A stretch of 64,000 nt of DNA from assembly GCF_010727125.1 (NCBI RefSeq), contig NZ_AP022564.1, positions 434,001 to 498,000 of the forward strand. Direction: 5' to 3'. This document shows positions 56,605-64,000 of the stretch, one piece after another. The notes below the pieces were generated by a model that was given only the letters and a program-made list of their open reading frames with translations, searched no databases and was not told the DNA's origin. The position numbers were made by a program, and so were the translations under genes. This DNA is from Mycolicibacter terrae (lineage in GTDB: Bacteria > Actinomycetota > Actinomycetes > Mycobacteriales > Mycobacteriaceae). Position 1 is the first letter of the stretch. Every line of letters starts with the position of its first letter.

Positions 56605-58368
56605 TCAGAAGCCCAAGAACGCCAGCGGGTCCCACGAGGATGCGAGCGCGGACCCCACGTCGTCGAGTCCGGTGAAGGCGGCGCCTGCATCGAGCGGATT
56701 GGCTGCGTTGATGTCGCCGAACAGCGAGCTCAGGTCGACGTTGCCGAACGGCGTCACCAACATGTCGATGACGGTGCCGTCATCACCCGGGGTGGCGATG
56801 TAGATGTTCTCCCAGCCGCCGCCCAAGTTGAAGACGTCGTAGACGGTGCCCACCGCCGGCAGCATCGAGGCGTCCACACCGTCGGCGGCGGTGACAGTCT
56901 GAATGGTGAACTCGGTGTTGGTAAAGCCCAGCAGGTTGGTCACACCCGTGGCGGTAGAGATGGTGCCGAGGTCGGTGGTGCTTGACCCGCTGCCGCTGTA
57001 GACGTCGAAGTCCTGAATATTCAGGTTGAGCGGGATGGTGTCGTACTTCTGGATCTGCCCGGATGCGAGGCTCAGCAGTGGCGCAATGCCGAGCAGGGCG
57101 GGGGCGTCCTTGAAACCCTCGGTGCCGTCCGCCATCATCGGGTCGAAAGTGAAGCCGCCGAGGGTGAAGGCGTCGGGCATGGTGCTGTCGCCGACGAGTA
57201 GACCGGTGAAGGCGTCGCCCGGGTGCAGCGGGTTGGCGGCGTTGATACCGCCGAACAGCGAGTCCAGATTCATGTTGCCGAATGGCGTCACCAGAGTGTC
57301 GGTGACGGTGCCGTGGGTGATGGTGCCGTCGTCGGCGGTGACATCGGGAGTGGCGGTGTAGACGTTCTGCCAGCCGTTGCCGAGGTTTAACACGTCATAG
57401 ACCGTCCCGGTTGCCGGCAGACCCGACCCGTCCGCACCGGTAGGGGTGGCGCTGAGAACGGTGAACTGGGTGTTGGCCATGCCCAGCAGATTCGTCGCGG
57501 ACACACCGGTGTCGATGGTGCCCACCTGGGTGGCGCCGGACCCGACGCCGCTGTAGACGTCGAACTCTTGCGGCGCGAGCGCGACTGATCCCAGCAGTAT
57601 GCCGCCGCCGAGGTTCAGTAGTGGCGGTGTGCCGCCGAGGGCGGAGACGGGGTTGAAGCCTTCGGTCACGGTGCCGTCCTCAGCGGTGCTGAACGGGTCG
57701 AAGGTGGTGCTGCCGATGGCGAAGGCGTCATCACCGCCGGCGCCGGTGGCCGCTTCCAGACCGGCGAAGGCGTCGCCGGGCTGCAGCGGGTCGGCGGCGT
57801 TGACGCCGGCGAACAGCGAGCTCAGGTCGATGTTGCCGAACGGGGTCACCAGCTTGTCGGTGACGGTGCCGCTGGTGTCTCCGACGCTCGGTGTCGCGGT
57901 GTAGACGTTGTAGAAGCCGCCGCCCAGGTTGAGCACGTCATAGACCGTCCCCAGCGCCGGCAGGCCGGTTGCATCGCCGGTGACGCCGGTGACGACGAAC
58001 TCGGTGTTGGGCAGACCGAGGAGGTTCGTGACGGTTTCGTTGGTGTCGATGCTGCCGAGGGCGGTCGCGCTCGACCCGGTACCGCTGTACACGTCGAAGG
58101 TTTGCGGCGAGAGATCCAGCGTATTACCGAAAAAGCTCACTGTCCCGCCACCGAGGCTCAATAGCGGCGGAGCAAGGCTGATCGGAAGGACAGGGTTGAA
58201 GCCCGCGTCGCCAGACAGATTGATGGGGTCGAAAGTGGCGCCGTTGATGGTGAAGGCATCCTCACCGGGCGCGGCGGCAGCAACCGCGGCCTGCAGAAAC
58301 GCTGCGGCCAGTAACCCGCCACCCGCGGTGGCGGCAACGGCGGCCGCCTGGGCTCGTCGGTTCGTCAT
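56605..58368 (-). CDS. Secreted three-repeat protein, paralog A
   Basis: A 587-aa protein; start ATG 58368, with GGAAGG upstream. A signal peptide (about residues 1-33, ending AAAA|P) is followed by three repeats of about 185 residues. Each has DAFTI/AIG-x-FDP, PPLLxLGGG, FDVYSGxGS, TNLLGxxNTEF, GTVYDVxNLGxGW-NVYxATP and a final TPFGNxDLSSLF. It ends WDPLAFLGF. No known enzyme motif; repeated beta-strand-rich sequence suggests adhesion or surface structure. Related to paralogs B and C. Confidence 0.85.
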   Translation of the reverse strand: MTNRRAQAAAVAATAGGGLLAAAFLQAAVAAAAPGEDAFTINGATFDPINLSGDAGFNPVLPISLAPPLLSLGGGTVSFFGNTLDLSPQTFDVYSGTGSSATALGSIDTNETVTNLLGLPNTEFVVTGVTGDATGLPALGTVYDVLNLGGGFYNVYTATPSVGDTSGTVTDKLVTPFGNIDLSSLFAGVNAADPLQPGDAFAGLEAATGAGGDDAFAIGSTTFDPFSTAEDGTVTEGFNPVSALGGTPPLLNLGGGILLGSVALAPQEFDVYSGVGSGATQVGTIDTGVSATNLLGMANTQFTVLSATPTGADGSGLPATGTVYDVLNLGNGWQNVYTATPDVTADDGTITHGTVTDTLVTPFGNMNLDSLFGGINAANPLHPGDAFTGLLVGDSTMPDAFTLGGFTFDPMMADGTEGFKDAPALLGIAPLLSLASGQIQKYDTIPLNLNIQDFDVYSGSGSSTTDLGTISTATGVTNLLGFTNTEFTIQTVTAADGVDASMLPAVGTVYDVFNLGGGWENIYIATPGDDGTVIDMLVTPFGNVDLSSLFGDINAANPLDAGAAFTGLDDVGSALASSWDPLAFLGF

Positions 58369-58695
58369 GGAGCCTTCCAATCTGTTGGGCGGGACTCAGG
58401 AACAGATGAGTTACCCATGAGTAGGTTGAGAGAAAGCTACTACGCGTGTTCTCTGTCACACAAGGGATTCGCGAAGCATAATGCGGGGAAATTTCGTCAT
58501 TTCGGGAGACGAAACGGTTAAATTCTGCCGAATTTTGCCGATTCGCGGCCCCACAGTGGCAAATAGTCGATCTATGCATGCGCCTGATTCTGGGCCGCCA
58601 CTGAGAAGCGCTGAATAATCGCCCGGACCGTCAGCGTGAACGCAGACACCCCCACTTGGCGTCAGACGCCGAGCGGGGGTGTCGTGTATACCCGG
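58369..58695. other. Intergenic region between paralogs A and B
   Basis: 327 bp with a promoter block for A and a terminator for B. Bases 58369-58550 match 62482-62660 upstream of paralog C: shared features are GAGTTACCCATGAGTA, TGTTCT-(T)G-GTCACACAAG and an AT-rich stretch. No other gene was seen. Confidence 0.6.
58645..58683. terminator. Terminator hairpin after paralog B
   Basis: GACACCCCC (58645-58653) pairs with GGGGGTGTC (58675-58683), and GGCGTC/GACGCC pairs inside. It starts 12 bp beyond the stop of the minus-strand gene. Confidence 0.75.
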
Positions 58696-60660
58696 TTAGA
58701 ACCAGCTGCCCGGGTCGAACAGGTCGAAGCCCGCCGCGGCGGCGCCGGCCGCGTCGAGGCCCGAGACCGCGTCGCCCGCGTCAAGCGGTGCGACGGCATC
58801 GAACATGCTGAACATGCCCGACAGGTCGAAGGTGCCGAACGGGGTGATCAACGTGTCGGTGATGCTCGATGCTGCCGTGCCGTCGGCGTTAGGGATGGCC
58901 TCGTAGACGTTGGTGAAGCCCCAGAGGTCGGTGACGCTGTAGACCGTGCCCAGCGTGGGCAAGTCGGCGATCTGCGCGTCGGTGAGACCGGAGGCGGCAT
59001 CGACCGAGGTGACGGTGAACTGGGTGGTCTCGATTCCGAGAATGTTCGACATGTTCTCGCCGAAACTGACCGTGCCCAGGGTGGCGCCGCTGTCGTCGTA
59101 CACCGAGATACCGTCCTGGGTGGGCAGGAACGCCCCGAGCGCGTTGACGCCGGCGATCTGCAGCAGCGGTGCGATACCGAATAGTGGATAGCTGGCATCG
59201 GTGCTGAACCCGTCGCTGCCCGGGTCGAAGGTGGTCCCGCCGATGGTGAACGCGTTGTCGCTGAGGGCGGCGCTGTCAGACGTCGCGGCGAGCGCACCCA
59301 GCGGCGCAGCCGGATCCAGCGGGCTGGTCGCGTCAAAGGTCGTCGGTATGTTGAGGTTGCCGAACGGGGTGACCAGGGTGTCGGTGATGGTGGCCGGCCC
59401 GCCGTCAATACCCGGGACGGCTTCGTAGACGTTGGCAAAACCACCACCGAGGTCGGTGACGCTGTAGACCGTCCCGACGGCGGGTAGGTCGGCGAGATTG
59501 ATGTTGTTGAGCACGCTTGCTATTTCATCGTTGGTGATCTCGCTGCCGGCGAGGTTGAGATCGCTGGGAAGAAGCGAGATGAGAACGTCATTGCCGGTGA
59601 TGTCACCGCTGCCGTAGCGGAGGATGTCGCTGTTGGCGGCCAGGGCATTCGCCAGGTCTTCTGCGGTGAAATCGGCGCTGCTGAAGTCTAAGTCAGCGGC
59701 TAGGGCGCTTTCGAGCGTGGAGGTGGCCGGGTCGATGGCGCCGACGGTGAACTGGGTGCTGTCGATGCCGAGCACGTCGGAGTACCAGAGGAAGGTGTGG
59801 ACGGTGCCGGCGTCGGTACCGTCGGCGTACGCCGTGAAGTCCTGCTCCGCCTGGGTACCTTCTATGCCGGAACCGGAGATATTGAGGGCGCTGGCCTGCA
59901 AACTCAGCAGCGGCGCGAAGCTGGACAAAGACAACGGCATAGGGATGTCGATGCCGTCGCTGCCCGGGTCGAAGGTGGTGGCCCCGATGGTGAACGCATT
60001 GTCGCTGAGCCCGCTGATGCCGGATGCGTTCCCCAGGGCTTCCAGAGGGGCACCCGGGTCCAGCGGTGCGATGGCGTCATAGGGGGTCGGTAGGTCGAAG
60101 TTGCCGAACGGGGTGACGAACGTGTTGGTGATGCTGGAGGCGGCCGTTCCGTCGGCGTTGGGCACGGCCACGTAGACGTTCGCGAAGCCGCCGCCGAGGT
60201 TGGTGATGCTGTACACCGTGCCGTCGGCGGGCAGCTCGGCGGCTTGAGCGGCGGTCAGCCCGTCGGCCGCAGTGCTGCTGGTGACGGTGAACTGCGCGGT
60301 GACGATGCCCAGGAGATTCTGAACGTTGGTCGAGGTTAGAAGTGTGCCGAGCGTTTCGCCGCTGCTGTCCTCGATGGTGAACTGCTGCGAGCCGAGGCTG
60401 AACAGGCCCAGCAGGCTGTCGCTGCCGAGCGAGAGCAGCGGGGCATTGGCGAACATCGGGGTGAGAGCTTCATAGCCGTCGGTCTGCGTGCCGGTCAGCG
60501 CGTCGATCGCCACCGGGTCGGTGAAGCTGATATCGCCGATGGTGAACCCGGCGTTGGATCCGCTGTCGGCGACCGCGATCGCCGCGTGCAGAAACGCTGC
60601 TGTCAGCAGCCCGCCCCCGGCGGTGGCGGCAATCGTGAAAGCCTGGATACGTCGGTTCAT
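58696..60660 (-). CDS. Secreted three-repeat protein, paralog B (longest)
   Basis: A 654-aa relative of A and C starting at ATG 60660 (MNRRIQAFTIAATAG), with AAAGGTG upstream. Signal peptide ends near AVADS. Three repeats recur (NAFTIG, PLLSL, GTVYSVTDLGGGFANVYEAVP). Repeat 2 has an insert of about 65 residues rich in acidic and Leu residues (about 315-380, including FTAEDLANAL). The last residues are FDLFDPGSWF. It follows C by only 39 bp and is likely co-transcribed with it. Confidence 0.85.
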   Translation of the reverse strand: MNRRIQAFTIAATAGGGLLTAAFLHAAIAVADSGSNAGFTIGDISFTDPVAIDALTGTQTDGYEALTPMFANAPLLSLGSDSLLGLFSLGSQQFTIEDSSGETLGTLLTSTNVQNLLGIVTAQFTVTSSTAADGLTAAQAAELPADGTVYSITNLGGGFANVYVAVPNADGTAASSITNTFVTPFGNFDLPTPYDAIAPLDPGAPLEALGNASGISGLSDNAFTIGATTFDPGSDGIDIPMPLSLSSFAPLLSLQASALNISGSGIEGTQAEQDFTAYADGTDAGTVHTFLWYSDVLGIDSTQFTVGAIDPATSTLESALAADLDFSSADFTAEDLANALAANSDILRYGSGDITGNDVLISLLPSDLNLAGSEITNDEIASVLNNINLADLPAVGTVYSVTDLGGGFANVYEAVPGIDGGPATITDTLVTPFGNLNIPTTFDATSPLDPAAPLGALAATSDSAALSDNAFTIGGTTFDPGSDGFSTDASYPLFGIAPLLQIAGVNALGAFLPTQDGISVYDDSGATLGTVSFGENMSNILGIETTQFTVTSVDAASGLTDAQIADLPTLGTVYSVTDLWGFTNVYEAIPNADGTAASSITDTLITPFGTFDLSGMFSMFDAVAPLDAGDAVSGLDAAGAAAAGFDLFDPGSWF

Positions 60661-60699
60661 CGTCACACACCTTTCAATCTGTTAGCTGGGGACCGAAGC

Positions 60700-62481
60700 T
60701 CAGAACCAGCTGCCCGGGTCGAAGAGGTCGAAGCTGCCTGCGGCCGTTGACGCCGCGTCGTCGAGACCGGTGAAGGCATCGCCCGGGTCGAGCGGGCCCG
60801 CGGCGTTGAAGCTGCCGAACAGCGAGCTCAGGTCGACGTTGCCGAACGGCGTCACCAGCGTGTCGGTGATGGTGCCGTCCTCGCCGGGAGTGGCGATGTA
60901 GATGTTCTGCCAACCGCCGCCCAGGTTGAAGACGTCGTAGACCGTTCCCACCGCCGGCAGTGCGGAGGCGTCGATATCGTCTGCGGCCGTGACACTTTGG
61001 ACGGTGAACTCGGTGTTGGTAAAGCCCAGCAGCTCGGACACGTTCACGCTTGTCCTGACGGTCCCGAGGTCGCTGTCGCCAGAGCCGCCGTAGACGTCGA
61101 AGTCTTGCGGCGAAAAGTTGATCGGCGCATCGGTGGTGCCGATGCCGACCGTGGCGCCGCCGAGGTTCAACAGCGGGGCTGCGCCGATCAACGCCGGAAT
61201 GACGTGGAAGCCCTCGGTCGAGACGCCGCCGGTCGTGGTGAACGGGTCGAAGACATAGCCGCCGAGACTGAAGGCATCCTCGCCGAAGGAACTGTCGCCG
61301 ACCTGCAGGCCGGTGAAGGCGTCGCCCGGGTCGAGCGGGTTGGCCAGATTGATGCCACCGAACAGTGCGTCCAGGCTCATGTTGCCGAACGGGGTTACCA
61401 GGGTGTCGGTGACGGTGCCGCTGGTAACGGTGCCGTCGGCGGCGATGACGTCCGGGGTGGCGGTGTAGACGTTCGCCCAGCCGTTGCCGAGGTTGAACGC
61501 GTCGTAGACGGTGCCCACGACCGGTAGCTGCGCGGCCTCCACTCCGTCGGCCGGGGTGACGCCTTGGACGATGAACTCGGTGTTGGTCATGCCCAGCAGG
61601 TTGGTCACGTCCACAGCGGTGTTGATGCTGCCCACTTCGGTGGCGCTCGACCCGGTTCCGCTGTAGACGGTGAAGTCTTGCGGGGCGAAGGGGGTCGGCT
61701 GGGTTTGGGGGAAGGACGTACTGAGCGTCAGCTGGCCGCCGCCGAGGTTCAACAGCGGCGGAATGCTCGCCAGCGAGTCGACTGGAGCGAAGCCCTCAGT
61801 CGTCGTGTCGCCGGACGTGGTGAAAGGGTCGAAGGTGTAGTTGCCGATGGTGAAGGCATCGTCGCCGATGCTGCTGTTGCCGGCCTGTAGCGCGGCGAAG
61901 GCGTCGCCGGGCTGCAGCGGATTGGCGGCGTTCATCGCGGCGAACAGTGAGCTCAGGTCGGTGTTGCCGAACGGGGTCACCAGGGTGTCGGTGACGGTGC
62001 CGTCTTCGCCCGGGGTGGCGACGTAGACGTTGTAGAAGCCGCCGCCCAGGTTGAACACGTCGTAGACAGTGCCGGCGACCGGGAGTGCCGAGGCGTCGGC
62101 ACCGTCGGCGGGGGTGCTGTCGAGGACGGTGAACGCGGTGTTGGGCAGGCCGAACAGGTAGGACACGGTTTCGTTGGTGTCGATGCTGCCGAGTGCGGTG
62201 GTGCCGTTGTAGAGGTCGAAGCTCTGCGGGGCGAGATTGAGGATGCCGAGGGCTTTCCCGCCGCCGAGGGCCAGCAGCGGCGGAGCCAGGCTGAGCGGAC
62301 CGACAGGGTCGAAGCCCTGGCCGCCATCGGCCAATGTCGGGTCGAACGTAGTGCCGTCGATGGTGAACGCGTCCTCACCGGGTGCGGCGACACCGACCGC
62401 GGCTTGGAGAAACGCTGCGGTCAGGAGTCCGCCACCCGCAGTGGCGGCAATAACGGCCGCCTGTGCACGCCGATTCGTCAT
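60700..62481 (-). CDS. Secreted three-repeat protein, paralog C
   Basis: A 593-aa protein starting at ATG 62481. Signal peptide MTNRRAQAAVIAATAGGGLL..., then three repeats of the same type as A; ends FDLFDPGSWF. It is closest to A in signal peptide and repeat text. First gene of the C-B pair on the minus strand. Confidence 0.85.
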   Translation of the reverse strand: MTNRRAQAAVIAATAGGGLLTAAFLQAAVGVAAPGEDAFTIDGTTFDPTLADGGQGFDPVGPLSLAPPLLALGGGKALGILNLAPQSFDLYNGTTALGSIDTNETVSYLFGLPNTAFTVLDSTPADGADASALPVAGTVYDVFNLGGGFYNVYVATPGEDGTVTDTLVTPFGNTDLSSLFAAMNAANPLQPGDAFAALQAGNSSIGDDAFTIGNYTFDPFTTSGDTTTEGFAPVDSLASIPPLLNLGGGQLTLSTSFPQTQPTPFAPQDFTVYSGTGSSATEVGSINTAVDVTNLLGMTNTEFIVQGVTPADGVEAAQLPVVGTVYDAFNLGNGWANVYTATPDVIAADGTVTSGTVTDTLVTPFGNMSLDALFGGINLANPLDPGDAFTGLQVGDSSFGEDAFSLGGYVFDPFTTTGGVSTEGFHVIPALIGAAPLLNLGGATVGIGTTDAPINFSPQDFDVYGGSGDSDLGTVRTSVNVSELLGFTNTEFTVQSVTAADDIDASALPAVGTVYDVFNLGGGWQNIYIATPGEDGTITDTLVTPFGNVDLSSLFGSFNAAGPLDPGDAFTGLDDAASTAAGSFDLFDPGSWF

Positions 62482-62725
62482 CAGGCCTTCCAATCCGTTG
62501 GTCGGGCTCAGGAACAGGTGAGTTACCCATGAGTACGTTGAGAAAAATTACCCGGGTGTTCTGCGTCACACAAGAATTTTTCGGGCCACGATGCGGGAAA
62601 TTTCGACCGATCTAGGAGACAAATCGGAGGAATTGCGGACAAAAGATGCCCATTTGCGGCCTGCCGTGCGGCGCGGCCAGCTGACCGTGGGCTCGATTCC
62701 GGCGCCGTAATGGCTGAGGAACTGA
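62482..62725. other. Region upstream of paralog C
   Basis: 244 bp between paralog C and the esterase; both are on the minus strand. The part near C is duplicated upstream of A (see 58369-58695), so it likely contains the shared promoter. No ORF of note. Confidence 0.5.
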
Positions 62726-63562
62726 CTAGGCCGTTAAGAGCGGGGCGATCCAGGTCAACTCGGCCGGAAGCTGGGAACTCCAGTAGGCCCCGTCATGTCC
62801 GCCCGGGGAGAATCCTCCGGCCGGAGGACTGGGCAACTGCGCGATGAAGGCCTGGGTCGCCGAATAGAACGGATCGGAGTTGCCGCAGTCCACCCGGATC
62901 GGGATCGATCCCAGGCTCGGCATCCCGAAGACCGAGTTAGCTGCGAAATCCGTTGCGCCGTCGAACGCTCCCGGCGCCGTGGCCCCGGGCGACAGCCACA
63001 GTGCGGGACTCACCGCGCAGATCGCCGCGGTCCTGCGGGCACCGAGCCGGCCCCCGAGCAGCAGTGCGCCATAACCGCCCATCGACCAGCCGATGAAACC
63101 CACCCGGGAGGTGTCCAGACCCTGGTCTGCCAGCAACGGCAGCAACTCATCGGTCACCATCGCGCCAGAGTCCTCCCCGGAGGCGCGCCGGTGCCAGTAA
63201 CTGCCGCCGCCGTCGACGGCCACCACCGCGAACGGCGACAGCCCGGCGGCGACCGCCTCGGCCAGCCCCTGCTCGACTCCGCCGGCCATCACCGTCGCGG
63301 CGTCACTGCCTTTGCCGTGCAATGCGATAAGCGGCCGCAGCGGCTCGGTCTGTCCCGGCGGCCGGGCTATCGCCCAATTGGTGGTGATTCCACCACGCGC
63401 CGCCGAGGGGAACGAGCCGGTCGTCATCGTCGGCGCCGCCTGCGGCGGCGCGGCCGACGCCGGCCGAGCGCCGAGCAGCGAACCCGCCGCGCCCACTGTG
63501 CCCATTGCGGCGCCGAGACGCAGCACCGCCCGTCGGCTCAAGTCCGGCATGGCGGTCATCAT
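62726..63562 (-). CDS. Tat-exported esterase/alpha-beta hydrolase (Rv0774c-like)
   Basis: A 278-aa hydrolase. The twin-arginine signal SRRAVLRLGAAMG (Arg 10-11 in the form starting at 63562) ends near ASA. The nucleophile is in GWSMGGYGA, HGKGSD is the oxyanion side, and a late GGHDGAYW supplies His. In-frame starts at 63559 and 63550 (MPDLSRRA) are possible. Position matches Rv0774c, a lipid esterase. Substrate not shown here. Confidence 0.88.
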   Translation of the reverse strand: MMTAMPDLSRRAVLRLGAAMGTVGAAGSLLGARPASAAPPQAAPTMTTGSFPSAARGGITTNWAIARPPGQTEPLRPLIALHGKGSDAATVMAGGVEQGLAEAVAAGLSPFAVVAVDGGGSYWHRRASGEDSGAMVTDELLPLLADQGLDTSRVGFIGWSMGGYGALLLGGRLGARRTAAICAVSPALWLSPGATAPGAFDGATDFAANSVFGMPSLGSIPIRVDCGNSDPFYSATQAFIAQLPSPPAGGFSPGGHDGAYWSSQLPAELTWIAPLLTA

Positions 63563-63640
63563 GCCAGCACGCGCCGTTTGTCCGAAAAGACGGAAACCGA
63601 TGATGCGGCGCCAGCTGTGCTGGCAGCATCTCTAGGCGTG

Positions 63641-64000
63641 ATGACAGCGGTCACGCCCAAGGGCGAACGCCGACGGTATGCCCTGATCAGCGCCGCCGCC
63701 GAGCTACTGCGCGAGGGCGGCTTCGAAGCGGTGCGGCATCGTGCGGTGGCGCAGCGCGCGGGTCTCCCGTTGGCGTCGACCACCTACTACTTCTCCTCAT
63801 TGGACGACCTGATCGCCAGTGCGGTGGAACACATCGGAATGTTGGAGGTCGCTCAGTTGCGCGCCCGCATCGCCGGCCTGTCCCGCCGGCGGCGCACCGC
63901 CGAGACCACCGCGGACATGCTGGTGGACCTGCTGGTGGGGTCGCATGAGGAACCGGCGAACGGCACCCAGATCGCCGAGCAGCTCATCTCCCGCTACGAG
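63641..64000 (+). CDS. TetR-family regulator, 3' truncated by the window (Rv0775-like)
   Basis: At least 120 residues from the ATG at 63641 (a GTG lies three bases upstream). The HTH is FEAVRHRAVAQRAGLPLAST (about residues 29-48), followed by TYYFSS. The frame is open to the window end. It is divergent from the esterase with 78 bp between, so it may regulate it. Matches Rv0775 by position. Confidence 0.85.
   Translation, partial: MTAVTPKGERRRYALISAAAELLREGGFEAVRHRAVAQRAGLPLASTTYYFSSLDDLIASAVEHIGMLEVAQLRARIAGLSRRRRTAETTADMLVDLLVGSHEEPANGTQIAEQLISRYE

Overview
The window is high-GC actinobacterial DNA from a mycobacterium. The evidence is a complete mce4 cholesterol-import operon, KstR-type operators (core TnnAACnnGTTnnA), the phoPR pair, cyp51 with its 3Fe-4S ferredoxin, a PGRS-type glycine repeat protein, and gene orders recalled from M. 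tuberculosis. The species cannot be named from sequence alone; a non-tuberculous mycobacterium fits best. Most function calls rest on remembered family sequences and visible motifs, not on a database search.

Bases 1-31080 are a sterol-catabolism region. It opens with the 3' end of cyp142, then a small cassette (a DUF559/AbiEi-like gene between two 62-bp palindromes), an epimerase, echA19 and the divergent fadD19. A WS/DGAT acyltransferase, a class A beta-lactamase-like serine hydrolase and gabD2 follow. Next come fadD17, a SnoaL-like gene, fadE27 and fadE26, then fdxD, hsd4A and the mce4 operon (yrbE4A, yrbE4B, mce4A-F, two Mce-associated proteins, a secreted protein). A 57-aa ORF with otsA, an enoyl-CoA hydratase, two SDRs and an alpha/beta hydrolase close this half. 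Five KstR-like operators sit in the control regions. Together these genes import cholesterol, oxidise and activate its side chain, and run the first beta-oxidation steps.

Bases 31101-48455 begin with tRNA-Thr(TGT) and a repeat protein divergent from phoP-phoR. They continue with a HIT protein, a YceI protein, adhB and a minus-strand P450/redox operon ending in cyp51 and cyp123, controlled by a TetR regulator. The divergent aldA-SDR-dehydrogenase-CMD operon follows. The order resembles M. tuberculosis Rv0756c-Rv0771, but with an extra CYP125-like P450, a steroid-type SDR and a DHDPR-like reductase.

Bases 48456-64000 hold accessory and cell-surface genes. There is a secreted PGRS-like protein with three nearly identical 669-bp repeats and a one-base frameshift, then purD and a membrane-anchored protein. 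Three paralogous secreted three-repeat proteins follow (unknown function, duplicated upstream regions), then a Tat-exported esterase and a truncated TetR gene. No insertion sequence, CRISPR array or phage module was found.
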